Shown one piece after another: positions 8,704 through 17,550 of a DNA stretch of 64,000 bases. The notes beneath the pieces were generated by a model. The model did not search any database and was not told the DNA's origin. It worked only from the letters and a program-made list of their open reading frames with translations. The stretch covers positions 558,001 to 622,000 of the forward strand of contig CP145427.1 in NCBI GenBank assembly GCA_036867785.1. The letters are read 5' to 3'. The first letter of the stretch is position 1, and every line of letters begins with the position of its first letter. The stretch comes from Plasmodiophora brassicae. Taxonomy: Eukaryota; Endomyxa: Phytomyxea; Phytomyxea; Plasmodiophorida. The position numbers were made by a program, and so were the translations under genes.

Positions 8704-11511
8704 CTAGATGACGATCTCCTTGACCCTGGGCTTCTGGATGTGCCGCATGCTGGCGCCGGGGACCGACGGCTTGAAGGGCGCGTTGCCGCCGTACGGCTTC
8801 GGGATGCCCAGGTCGTCGGGGACGTACGCGTTCGGCCTGGCTTCCGCCATGGTCTTCAGGTTGCCCTCCTGCCTCTGCCACTGGAACTCGTCCGTCTGCC
8901 TGCGCTCCGGGTGCAGGTAATCGTCCCGGCGCCTGAGCCTCTCCCGCTCGATGCGGTACCATTCGTGTTCGGCGGCCTCGCTCGGCGCCAGGCCCTCCGC
9001 CACGCGGTCCTGCGCCACGCCCAGCTCCTTCTGCTTGTCGTGGACCTCCTTCTCCAGTCGCATCGCCGACGCCTGGTACATGGCCAGCTCGGCGACCGTC
9101 GCCTTCATGGCCTGCGTCAGCTCCCGGATTGTGCCCTGGCGCTTGTTCAGGTCGGCGGCCAGCCCCATGGTCCGGTCGTGCCCTTCGGCGGCCTCGGCCC
9201 GCAGCTTGTCGCTGAGCGTGCCGACCTCCTCCAGCACCAGGTCCTTCTCCAGCAGCTGCTCCTTCTTGTCGTTCAGCCTGTCCTGCAGCACCTCGATCTT
9301 CGAGTTCAACTGCGGCACGTCCAGGTCGTCGCCGGGCAGCAGGCGATGCCGCTGGCACAGCGCCGGCGTCTCCAGCTTGTCGCTCAGGTCGGCGATGCGC
9401 TCCCGCTGCTCGTTGACGGCGCCGGTCAGGTCCGCCAGGCGCGCCTCCAGCTTGGCCACTTCGGCGGCGGACGGCGCCTGCTTCCTGGCCGCGCTGATCT
9501 GCCTCTGCAACTCGTCCGTCTCGATGCGCGTCCGGCGCAGCGTGTCGTCCAGCTCGGCCAGCTTGCGCTGCCCGCTCTGCAGCATGGACGCGAAGATCGT
9601 CGCCTTCTCGTGCAGGATGCACAGCTCGTCGTTGCGGTCCACCAGGTGGATACCGGTGCGGTTGCGGCTCTCGACGGCGCGCGCGTACGCCTGCCGAACG
9701 CGCGTCATCTCGCGCTCCGCGCCGCCGATCGTCGCGTTCAGCTTCTTGATCTCGGTCAGCTGCCGGTCGGCTTCCAGCCGCTCCAGCCGGTACTTCAACC
9801 GCAGCTTGGCGTGGTCGATGCGCATGGCGTCCCGCGTCGTCTGCGCGGTCTGCAGGACGCGGGCCTCGTCCTCGAGGCTCTTCTCCTTGGCGATCGACTC
9901 GGCGCGCAGGATCTCCATCTCGTTCTGCAGGATCTTGATCTTCTCGCGCATCTCGGCCAGGCCCTGCGCGCACGCCTGCGTCATGTTGCCGAACTTGTTC
10001 CGCTGGTTCTTCACCAGGTCGTAGACGACGGAGCACTCGTGCAGGCGCGCCTTCACGTCCTGGACCTTCTTGCCCAGGTCGAGCAGGATCAGGTCCTTGA
10101 CCTTGATCTCCTCGCGGACCGCCCTGTACTCGGCGCCCGCCTTGGTCGTGTCCCGCGACATGACGTCCCGCTTCGAGGTCATGTCGCGAATCAGGCCGCG
10201 TAGCTCGCGCTCCTTGCGCATCGAGTGGCGCAGGCCCTCCTCCAGGTTCGCGTTGATGTCCCTGTACTCCTTGAGCTTGGCCTCGGCCATCAGGTCCGTC
10301 TTCTCCTCGCGCAGGAACTGCGATATCAGGATGTCGATATCGGCCTGCAACTCGTCGACCGTCTCCCGGTTCTTCCGCGTCTCCTCGTCGACGGCGGCCA
10401 GCTGGTGGCCCTGCGCGACGTGCTGCTCGCGCAGCGGCTCGATGCCGCTGGCGATCGCGTCCGCCTTGCGCCGCGTCTTCTCGTACCGCCGCTTCAGCTC
10501 GTCGATCGCCTTCGTCAGCGACTGGATGTGCGACGTCTCCGCGCGTATGCTCGATCGCATGCGGTTGGCCTCGGCCTCGAGCTCCAGGCGGCACTGCAGG
10601 CGGTCGTTGTACCGCTGGCGTTCGGCCTCGAGGTGCTTGCTGACCTCGCCGACGGTCCGCTCCGATTTCCACACCTCCTTGCGGATCTTCTCCAGGTTGA
10701 ACATCCACTCGATCTGCGCCGCCCCAATCTTCTTCTTCTCCATGCCGATCGCGTCGAACTCGCCGTTCAGCTTGTCGATCTCGCCGCTCAGGTACGCGCT
10801 CTGCTTCGCCAGGCCGCTGTTCGCCTTGGCGGACATGTCGATCTGCGCCCGGATCCGGTCCGGGTTCACCTTGGCCCTGTTCAGCTCGATCTGCGCCACG
10901 TGCTTCTGCTTCTCCAGCGCCTCGCTCTCGTCCTTGAGCGCCGCCAGCCTCGCCGTGTACTCCTCCCGGAGCGCCACCTCCTTGGCGTTGGCCTCGTCCT
11001 GGCTGGCGAGGTCGTCGCGCGCCTCCTTGATCTGCGCCTGGAGCTTCTCCAGGTGCGGCAGCGTCAGCTGTTCGCTCTCCTTGCGGCGCATCTCGAGCTC
11101 GTCGTCCAGGTCGGCCCGCTGCCGCTGCATCTCCTCGATCTCGAACAGGGCGAGCCCCGCCTGCTCCTCGAGGACGCCCACCTCCTGGCTACGCTGCTCC
11201 AGCTGCGTCCGCAGGTCCTGCAACCGCTCCGTGTAGTCCTGGCGCTCGTTCGCCTTCTTCTCCAGCTTCTTCTTCCGGTCGATCCAGTCCAGGTTCATCT
11301 GCTTGGCCTTGGCCAGCAGCACCTTCTCGTTCTCGTACGTCTCCAGGACGACCTCGTGCAGCTGGGCGTACCTGGACTTGTACATGTGCACCTGGGCGGA
11401 CGACAGCACGCCCCGAGATTCCAGGTCGTCCAGGATGTTGTACGCCAGCGAGTTGGAGATGTCGGCCAGGGCCGAGGACGGCCCGCCGCCGCCGCCGCCA
11501 CCCGCCTCCAT
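8704..11511 (-). CDS. CCDC146: CCDC146/MBO2-like coiled-coil protein (flagellar, basal body)
   Basis: An intronless 935-residue frame starts at ATG 11511 (MEAGGGG); codons upstream to 11565 are open but lack an ATG. Nearly the whole chain is heptad-rich coiled coil. The C-terminus holds the diagnostic short motif of CCDC146: a YVPDDLGIPKPYG segment followed by NAPFKPS, PGASMRHI and KPRVKEIVI. Length is close to human CCDC146 (about 955). The family includes Chlamydomonas MBO2, needed for normal flagellar waveform, and vertebrate CCDC146, a sperm centriole and axoneme protein. Its presence implies that the organism builds motile flagella. Long antisense frames here are shadows of the GC-rich coiled-coil codons. 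Confidence 0.9.
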   Translation of the reverse strand: MEAGGGGGGGPSSALADISNSLAYNILDDLESRGVLSSAQVHMYKSRYAQLHEVVLETYENEKVLLAKAKQMNLDWIDRKKKLEKKANERQDYTERLQDLRTQLEQRSQEVGVLEEQAGLALFEIEEMQRQRADLDDELEMRRKESEQLTLPHLEKLQAQIKEARDDLASQDEANAKEVALREEYTARLAALKDESEALEKQKHVAQIELNRAKVNPDRIRAQIDMSAKANSGLAKQSAYLSGEIDKLNGEFDAIGMEKKKIGAAQIEWMFNLEKIRKEVWKSERTVGEVSKHLEAERQRYNDRLQCRLELEAEANRMRSSIRAETSHIQSLTKAIDELKRRYEKTRRKADAIASGIEPLREQHVAQGHQLAAVDEETRKNRETVDELQADIDILISQFLREEKTDLMAEAKLKEYRDINANLEEGLRHSMRKERELRGLIRDMTSKRDVMSRDTTKAGAEYRAVREEIKVKDLILLDLGKKVQDVKARLHECSVVYDLVKNQRNKFGNMTQACAQGLAEMREKIKILQNEMEILRAESIAKEKSLEDEARVLQTAQTTRDAMRIDHAKLRLKYRLERLEADRQLTEIKKLNATIGGAEREMTRVRQAYARAVESRNRTGIHLVDRNDELCILHEKATIFASMLQSGQRKLAELDDTLRRTRIETDELQRQISAARKQAPSAAEVAKLEARLADLTGAVNEQRERIADLSDKLETPALCQRHRLLPGDDLDVPQLNSKIEVLQDRLNDKKEQLLEKDLVLEEVGTLSDKLRAEAAEGHDRTMGLAADLNKRQGTIRELTQAMKATVAELAMYQASAMRLEKEVHDKQKELGVAQDRVAEGLAPSEAAEHEWYRIERERLRRRDDYLHPERRQTDEFQWQRQEGNLKTMAEARPNAYVPDDLGIPKPYGGNAPFKPSVPGASMRHIQKPRVKEIVI

Positions 11512-12179
11512 GGCGCCGGCTTCGATGCCGACAGGCGCGCTGATGGCCCAGCGGTAGATAGGCAAGTCGCGATCGAGATCGGCTCAGCACCGTACTACCC
11601 GATCGACACATGCGGGATGGGGGCGGCGTTACTTTGCCTGGGCAACGCGTCATGCAGGGCACGCCGCCCGTCCGAGTCGTATCGGCAGCGCCGTCACCGC
11701 CGGCCCAGTGTGCGCGTCGAGCAGGCAGGCGCCTACTACGTGATTAGGGGATAAGCGGGGTCACGGTGACGCCGCTGTTCAGGTCGCCAGCGTTGCCGAC
11801 CTACACAGTAGGGGAACACGGCCACCCTGGACGTGTGCTACGTGGGCCGAAGACCGCAGATCAGGTGGGCCTCAGTAACGTTGCCTGACGTGCGGCACTC
11901 CATCCATCAGAGCACCCTGCGCGCGTCAGCAGAATGAAGCGTACCTCATTATCGTCGTGGTATGACGGTAGGAGGGTCACACTAAATGCGCCGACGACGG
12001 GCCTGCACACACGAACGAACTCGGCGTTGAACTCGTCGTACGACATTCCTTCCGGAAAAGATGCACGCGAAGCGCCTCGGTCGATCGCGTCCAGGCGTTG
12101 CTTCGCTGCGAAGACCATCCCCGAACTGGATGCATGTCTCTCCGACTTCTCGCAGACCTGCACGACTAATAGCTGATCA
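11512..12179. other. No clear gene; edge of a repeat island
   Basis: The segment lies between the CCDC146 start and an inverted-repeat element. A 100-codon minus-strand frame at 11861-12163 is open, but I recognise nothing in it. It may be further degraded transposon sequence continuous with the left arm of the adjoining inverted repeat. Confidence 0.4.
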
Positions 12180-12900
12180 ACGCGGACCAGGTCATCTCAA
12201 GGAGGAAGTCGTCAAGCCTGATGTCGACGATCTCGCTGGCCCTCAAGAACAGGTGGGCGCCGAGCAGGGTCGACACCCATGTGGAACAGTCCCGTAAGGA
12301 TCCGGTCGAAACGAGTTGATACCGGATGTCGAGCACCTGATCAGTAGAGCGAATTTACCCTCCGACTTCTACCCTTGGGTCTCCCGTTTCCCCTACTGCT
12401 TCGTGTCAATCATGAATTGGCTCAGCATCAACATCCGGTTTCCGCGCCGCCATAGGCGAGGCTTGTCGGCATGAATGGAAGCACCCGAGTGATTCGTTCG
12501 ATCTGGAGAACGTCACCGAGCACGTGTCGCACGAATCCGTCGTATTGCGACACGTGCTGGGTGACGTTCTCCAAATCGAATCAATCGCTCGGCTGTGTCC
12601 ACCATGCCGGACAGCCTCGCCTATGGCGGCGCGGGAACCCGGTGCTGAGCCAAGTCATGGTTGACACCAAGCAATGGATGAGACGGGAGACCCAAGGCTA
12701 CAAGTCGGAGGGTAACTTCGCGTTGCTGCCTGATCAGGTGCTCGAAAACAGGCGGCAGCTCGTTTCGACCGGATCCCTACGAGACTATTCCAATTGGGTG
12801 CCGATCCTTCTTGGCGTCCATGTGTTCTTGAGGGCCGACGCGATCGTCGGCATCATGATGACGGCCAACGATGATGCTGCCCAACACGGCGGACGCAGAC
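12180..12900. mobile_element. Inverted repeat made of two tyrosine-recombinase transposon fragments (Crypton-like remains)
   Basis: The arms 12180-12531 and 12546-12900 are imperfect inverted copies separated by 14 nt. The innermost part is nearly exact: GAGCACGTGTCGCA faces TGCGACACGTGCT. The left arm read on the minus strand gives QLVSTGSLRDCSTW followed by LLGAHLFLRASEIVDI and RLDDF. The right arm on the plus strand gives QLVSTGSLRDYSNW and LLGVHVFLRADAIVGI. The LLG.H.FLRA..I signature resembles the core-binding/catalytic junction of Crypton-type tyrosine recombinases. Both copies are short and carry no full catalytic set. Coding on both arms points to an inverted duplication of a transposon gene, not simple terminal repeats. 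Confidence 0.65.
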
Positions 12901-13737
12901 ACGCTATTGACGCGCCCTTTGACACGCGTCCCAGCAATCGTTGCACACGTCTTCAAAATCGCGTTGATCGCGCGCCGCATGCACCAACATCCGACTCGAA
13001 CTGCCCCAGGCTGCCAGGGCCGTTCCACCCGGCTTGGCAACTGACAGGCTGCCGATCAAACTCGCACGGGCGGGCCGGTGGCATCTTCGTACACCGTGAA
13101 CAACGCCGTGGATGCATATATGGGAGCGTGCCCTAACTACAATGTCGCTGACAATCGAACTGCGTTACGTACACCAGATGTGGCGAAACGTCGTGATGAC
13201 GGCCGAGTTCATCATGGAAAACCTTGGGCAAAGAGTCCAGTGCTCGATGTCGAGTCACGAAGCAGTACTGGTTTGTTTGCAGAGGCCCCCTGATGTGGAC
13301 GCCACAAAGTCTGTACACACACACACCTATGGGTGGTATACTACCTGATCATGGGGACGGTGCCACCGAGTTCCAGCAGCGGATTCTCGACTCTGGCGCG
13401 CCGACGAAATCGATATCGACGTATCATGGCCGGCCAGCGGTGCTAACCGCTCATACGCGCTTGTCGTGTCATCAATGGCGTCGACCCTAGGGGATAATAT
13501 AACCTGAGGTCGGTATGCGACTCGATCGACAAACCCTGAATTCGTAACGATAGGACAGGTGCCGCCCGCCTTGTATTCCCGCCTTCAACTTTGTCTTCCA
13601 CAGGGACCCTGCGTCAGGGACCCAGACTGACACAGGCAACCCGGCCGCGTTGGCAGCGTCCGCTTGATATCGTTTTGAGACGTATTGTGTCATATGACGA
13701 ACAGACCGCGAAACTGGTGTATTTGGCGACCTAAGCG
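12901..13737. other. No supportable gene
   Basis: Short open frames on both strands overlap one another and show no recognisable domain, signal peptide or splice-consistent extension. A CA-rich stretch at about 13315-13325 is the only simple sequence. Probably eroded transposon sequence. Confidence 0.4.
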
Positions 13738-14769
13738 TCAGTTGACCTGTGGCGGTACGTACGCAGCAGGCCGACTCGTTGTCAGGTCTGGGACGACAGA
13801 TTTGGTCAGGCGTGGCGCCAGGGGCGATCGGGGCAAGCGTGGCGCGACGGAATTGGACAGGCGTGGCGCCAGATGAGCAGGCGGCTTGAGAACGTGGGCC
13901 AAGGTGGTGCCGGACAGTCGCTGCGCTGCTGGCACCAGAGGCGGCTTCGGGATTTGCACCACGACGACATCGGGCAATATGGCTGGCACCGTGTCGCCTG
14001 GCTGGCGGCGGTCGGGTCCAACGCCGACCACGTTGGCATCGCTTGGATTCTCGATAAACACGCCGCTAGGGTCGCCCACGTCGTACTTGACTCCGCAATT
14101 GTCTGAAGGCTTCTGGACGGTGCCGGAAGGACCTGCCTGATTATTCCCGGCGGCGCCTGGTGGCGTTTGCATTCGTCCTAGTTCGCCTGGAAGAAGCGGG
14201 CGGTGAAAACGTACGATATAGAACACCTCGAAGAGCGTCAGGGGCTTGCCATGAACCAGGTACTGGCGAAATGTTTCCCGCTTGTTTGGCTCCTGACCGA
14301 TGACATCCGCCAGCCGGTCGCCTAGAACCGGACGCACGAATTCCACAACGTCGGCGTGCCGCTCGAACTTCAGCGTCAGGGCACGCCCGCGTTTCTCCAG
14401 CGACAGCGCGACGTCGGCCAGCTTCCGCAATGCGACTTGACGTCGCTCCCTCAGAGCCCGACAGACCCGTAGCGATGCCTGATCGTCGCCAGGAGCACTG
14501 CAGATGGGCGTGCAGTCAGCGACGATGCTCTTCACCAAATCCAGGGGGGCATTCGTATCTCAGCAGTACCTATCAATGTCGGCCATCCTGTGCGACGTCG
14601 TGGATCAGTGCACGGCCTGTTCCAGGATGCGGCACACGTCTGGCAAACGTTACCATCGTTCGAACTCCGCCCTTGACAGTGCCGGGATGGTGGCCGGGCG
14701 CCGGCCCACCGCAAGAGGGGCCAGCAGGACCCCTACGATCAGGACCAGCGTACCAACGAGCACGCCCAT
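13738..14769 (-). CDS. Membrane-anchored protein with N-terminal helix and 9-residue C-terminal repeats (3 exons)
   Basis: Exon model: 14769-14654, 14587-14570 (18 nt) and 14497-13738, joined by introns of 66 and 72 nt with GTAACG...CACAG and GTACTG...TGCAG borders. The joined frame gives 297 residues with no internal stop. The start MGVLVGTLVLIVGVLLAPLAV is one membrane anchor or uncleaved signal. A charged helical region (about 45-125) follows, then a Pro/Gly-rich low-complexity region. The end has APRL-type repeats of 8-9 residues (LAPRLSNS, VAPRLPRSP, LAPRLTKS, VVPDLTTS), encoded by a decaying 27-bp unit. The family is unknown. The layout (short anchor, soluble helical part, disordered tail) resembles the small membrane proteins at 39.6-43.3 kb. 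Confidence 0.7.
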
Positions 14770-15214
14770 GTCTGCGCACAGATCCCGTTGACGAACAGAT
14801 CGAGCGACGATGATCCTCCGTCGACTGCGGGCCACAGCGACGAGATCGAATGCCCGCCCGGGGCCCCTGTCGGCCTATTTCGGGGCCACCTGGGACCATG
14901 GGCCCCCCCTGCATGCGCGCCATCGTTTCGGAGCGCGGCAACCCCCATCAGGCGCAGATGGTCAGCTGCGACGCTCCTGCAATCGGGCACAACCTTTCAG
15001 CCAGGAACCCGCGGTCGATCAAGCAGCGCCCGGTCACGTTCAGGTTGGTCGTGAGATGCAGCTCTCTGCACTGTGTGACGACTCGGGCGCCTGCTGCTGC
15101 TGCTGCTGCTGCTGCACGTCACCACCACCACCGCCGCCATCACCCACGCGCCGACGGTCACAACCCCTGTCTGTCCCACACACACACAAATTCCTATTCG
15201 ACCTGCGCTCCGCC
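14770..15214. other. Divergent intergenic region with a CTG microsatellite
   Basis: This spacer separates the minus-strand membrane protein from the plus-strand secreted protein and probably carries both promoters. No TATA box is evident. It holds a (CTG)8 tract. The frame of the downstream gene stays open upstream of its ATG, but that extension (poly-Cys, poly-Pro) is best read as noncoding. Confidence 0.45.
15091..15115. repeat. (CTG)8 microsatellite
   Basis: Eight CTG units sit about 100 bp before the ATG of the secreted Cys-rich protein, followed by CAC and CCG triplets. Likely 5-prime untranslated or promoter sequence. Confidence 0.85.
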
Positions 15215-15913
15215 ATGTCGTCGTCGCTCGTCGTCGCCGCCGTCGCCGTCCTGTGCTTGGTCGGGTGCCAGGGCGCGCCGCAGACGCTGCCGACCGTGGC
15301 GCCCGTCCTGCAGTACCTGAACGAGGCGATCGACGCGATCAGGACGCTGGGCGCCGTCTGCGGGTCCGGTGAGCCGGCGCCGCAGCCGACGTCGCCCTGC
15401 GTCTCCAACGCGGTGCAGTCGTACACGCCCCTGCTGCTGTCGTCGCCGGCCTGCGTCGACCTGATCAAGCAGCTGCCCGCCAGCAACGCCGACGTCAACC
15501 TGACGGCCCTGTTCCAGGCGTCCTGCAAGGAGGGCGCCTGCGCCTCCCTCTTCTTCACGTTCGTCGCGTCGATCGGGCGCTGCGAGAACGTCGGCGGCGC
15601 GCAGGTCGCCCAGAGCAACCTGTTCACGGTCGTCCTGCAGAACCCGGACCTGGCCTGCAAGGTGCCCGTGTCGACCGGGACGACCTGCGTCCGCGACCTC
15701 CTGCAACTCGTCCAGGGCGGCGGCATGACGGCCGCCGGCGGCGCCTGCCCCGTCATCAACGACTGCGTCGTCCCGCTGGCCCCGTTGCTGAAGCCGTTCC
15801 CGGACGTCGACCAGGCTGTCCCCTGGGCGGCCCTCTGCCAGCTGTGCCCGTCGGCGTCCCCGCTGATCGGCCAGTGCCAGGCGACGACGCCCCCGCCAAC
15901 CATACACGCGTGA
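15215..15913 (+). CDS. Secreted cysteine-rich protein, 232 residues
   Basis: The frame from ATG 15215 encodes a typical cleavable signal peptide (MSSSLVVAAVAVLCLVGCQG) and then a helical mature chain with 13 cysteines, many spaced as though paired in disulfides, plus one NLT glycosylation sequon. Length and cysteine pattern suggest a small extracellular helical-bundle protein, but I do not recognise the family. There is no membrane anchor. The stop is 84 bp from the stop of the convergent seven-helix receptor-like gene. High GC at third positions supports coding. It could be a secreted effector, ligand or wall protein; nothing in the sequence decides between these. Confidence 0.8.
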   Translation: MSSSLVVAAVAVLCLVGCQGAPQTLPTVAPVLQYLNEAIDAIRTLGAVCGSGEPAPQPTSPCVSNAVQSYTPLLLSSPACVDLIKQLPASNADVNLTALFQASCKEGACASLFFTFVASIGRCENVGGAQVAQSNLFTVVLQNPDLACKVPVSTGTTCVRDLLQLVQGGGMTAAGGACPVINDCVVPLAPLLKPFPDVDQAVPWAALCQLCPSASPLIGQCQATTPPPTIHA

Positions 15914-15997
15914 TGATGACGCGCCCTGGCCCGTGTCACCGCCGCCGCCCCCCAAGCAGGTGAACGAACACAATACAAACACACCTGCAACCTGTAT

Positions 15998-17365
15998 TCA
16001 GGTCGGCAACGTCGGCGCGGTACCGGGGACGATGGCGGCCCGCTTCCTGGTCTGGCACCAGAAGTCGACGGCGGACGGTTTCGGCTTCATGGCGAACACG
16101 CGGACGGTCTGGTTGAGGGCGACGGCGACGCGTTGGATGGCGACGGCGGCGAAGTAGATGTCGGGCGAGACGTGCTGCGCGGTGATGAACAGGATCTCGC
16201 CCAGCAGCAACGAGTACCCGCAGCAGAGGCCGAAGACGACCTTGCGCGCGTAGTTCACCCGAAGGCGACGCTCGTCGGCGCTGATGCCCAGGTCGTGGCG
16301 CCGGTCGCCAATCATCTTCCGCACGATCCGGTGCAGGCTGCGGGTCATGCTGATCGACAGGACGGCGTTCGGCAGGGCGAACATGCTGATGAAGACGTAG
16401 AAGCCGATCGGCAGGTTCTGTGTGACGCCGGTGACGAGCAGGATCAGCGCCGACCCGACGATGAACGACGCCATCGCCAGGCGGTACGCCAGGGACAGCA
16501 GGGCGGCCAGCGCCGGGCACCGCGACCTGTCGCCCACCGAGCTCGACGCCTGCATGGCCAGCGCGTACGACAGACGGGACAGCGTCACGAACGACAGGTC
16601 GGCGAACGACACGAAGATGAGGACGCCGTAGGGCAGGCCCTGGGCGCGGTAGAACACAAAGTTGACGTAGCAGACGAGGCAGATCGAGGAGACGGCCAGC
16701 TGGGCGACCAGGACCAGCAGCATCAGGATCGGGGCCCGGCGCAGCGCCCCGCCGATATCGACGACGAACGTCAGGAACTTGTGGACGACGCGCGGCATGT
16801 CCACGACGTAGAGCGCCAGCGCGAATAGGAACAGGGCGCGGAACACGCCGTTCGACACGGACGCCTCGACCGGGTTGCCGAACTCGCCCGACGCCACCGT
16901 CACGTTGGCGCCGACGCGCGCCAGCAGGTTCAGGTTGGCGACGGACTCGTCGTCATCGTCGACGACGCCGATCGGCAACGCGGTGAACGGCCTCTGCCGC
17001 GTCCAGTACGACCAGGCCAGGTAGTCCAGCGCCGTCTGCAACTGGGACCCCCGATCGGCGTAAAGCAGCAGCGCCGAGCACGCCGCCGCCTGGCACGCCA
17101 GCGCTAGGCGATCGACGCCGACGACGAACGTCGTGACCGGCAGGAACACGACGCGCCCAGCGGCGGCGACGTCGGGCAGCGCATTCGTCGACGGGACGAA
17201 CAGGGCCGGGCCGGACACATGGAACGAGGCGTTGCCCAGGGCGAACTCGAACGTGCGCAGGACACGCCGCTGCCCGCCCGACGTGAACGTCAGCGCGTAC
17301 GACGAGGACGCCAGCGCGACGACCATCCCCACCCATGCCGTCGCCGGTGCAGGCCCCCGCCGCAT
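15998..17365 (-). CDS. Seven-transmembrane receptor-like protein with soluble ectodomain (copy 1 of a two-member family)
   Basis: An intronless 455-residue frame begins at ATG 17365 with a signal peptide (to about residue 24). Residues 25-150 form a soluble domain holding LGNASF, LLLYADRGSQLQT and LPIGVVDDDD. It is followed by seven hydrophobic segments (about 175-195, 212-238, 246-270, 292-315, 325-347, 385-407, 413-438) and a short tail (DFWCQTRKRAA). The gene at 60135-61448 has the same layout and shares FGNASF, LVLYVSGPGSQLQT, LPIVIAIDD and a DWWC tail motif. The ectodomain's alternating hydrophobic strands and LLLY...GSQ loop recall protease-associated (PA) domains. The helices match no receptor class I can name. 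A surface sensor is likely by layout only. Confidence 0.85.
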   Translation of the reverse strand: MRRGPAPATAWVGMVVALASSSYALTFTSGGQRRVLRTFEFALGNASFHVSGPALFVPSTNALPDVAAAGRVVFLPVTTFVVGVDRLALACQAAACSALLLYADRGSQLQTALDYLAWSYWTRQRPFTALPIGVVDDDDESVANLNLLARVGANVTVASGEFGNPVEASVSNGVFRALFLFALALYVVDMPRVVHKFLTFVVDIGGALRRAPILMLLVLVAQLAVSSICLVCYVNFVFYRAQGLPYGVLIFVSFADLSFVTLSRLSYALAMQASSSVGDRSRCPALAALLSLAYRLAMASFIVGSALILLVTGVTQNLPIGFYVFISMFALPNAVLSISMTRSLHRIVRKMIGDRRHDLGISADERRLRVNYARKVVFGLCCGYSLLLGEILFITAQHVSPDIYFAAVAIQRVAVALNQTVRVFAMKPKPSAVDFWCQTRKRAAIVPGTAPTLPT

Positions 17366-17503
17366 CGATCGTGGGAGCGGGCAGGGTGACGTCTACCGCG
17401 ATCGCGAACCCGTACGCCGCCGCCCTTGCACGAATATCTCGGGCATGATCGGCTCGTGCTGATGACTGTTCGGTCCAGCGGGTGCCGGCGGTCGTGGTGG
17501 TGT

Positions 17504-17511
17504 TATTAATA
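17504..17511 (+). promoter_or_regulatory. TATA-like element in a 185-bp divergent promoter region
   Basis: TATTAATA lies 40 bp before the ATG of the exonuclease gene. The 17366-17550 spacer must serve both this gene and the minus-strand seven-helix gene. The match to a TATA box is imperfect. Confidence 0.3.
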
Positions 17512-17550
17512 CCGGCGCGTTGACGTCGCCCGCGCGCTGGAGGCGTCGCA

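Noticed and set aside
8632-11754. Long plus-strand frames (523, 357, 388 and 509 codons) opposite CCDC146
   Set aside because: They are antisense shadows of a GC-rich coiled-coil gene: Leu/Arg/Val-only composition, no domain, and the minus-strand protein has a clear family identity.
15091-15214. N-terminal extension of the Cys-rich secreted protein with poly-Cys and poly-Pro
   Set aside because: The extension comes from microsatellites, and the ATG at 15215 gives a clean signal peptide.
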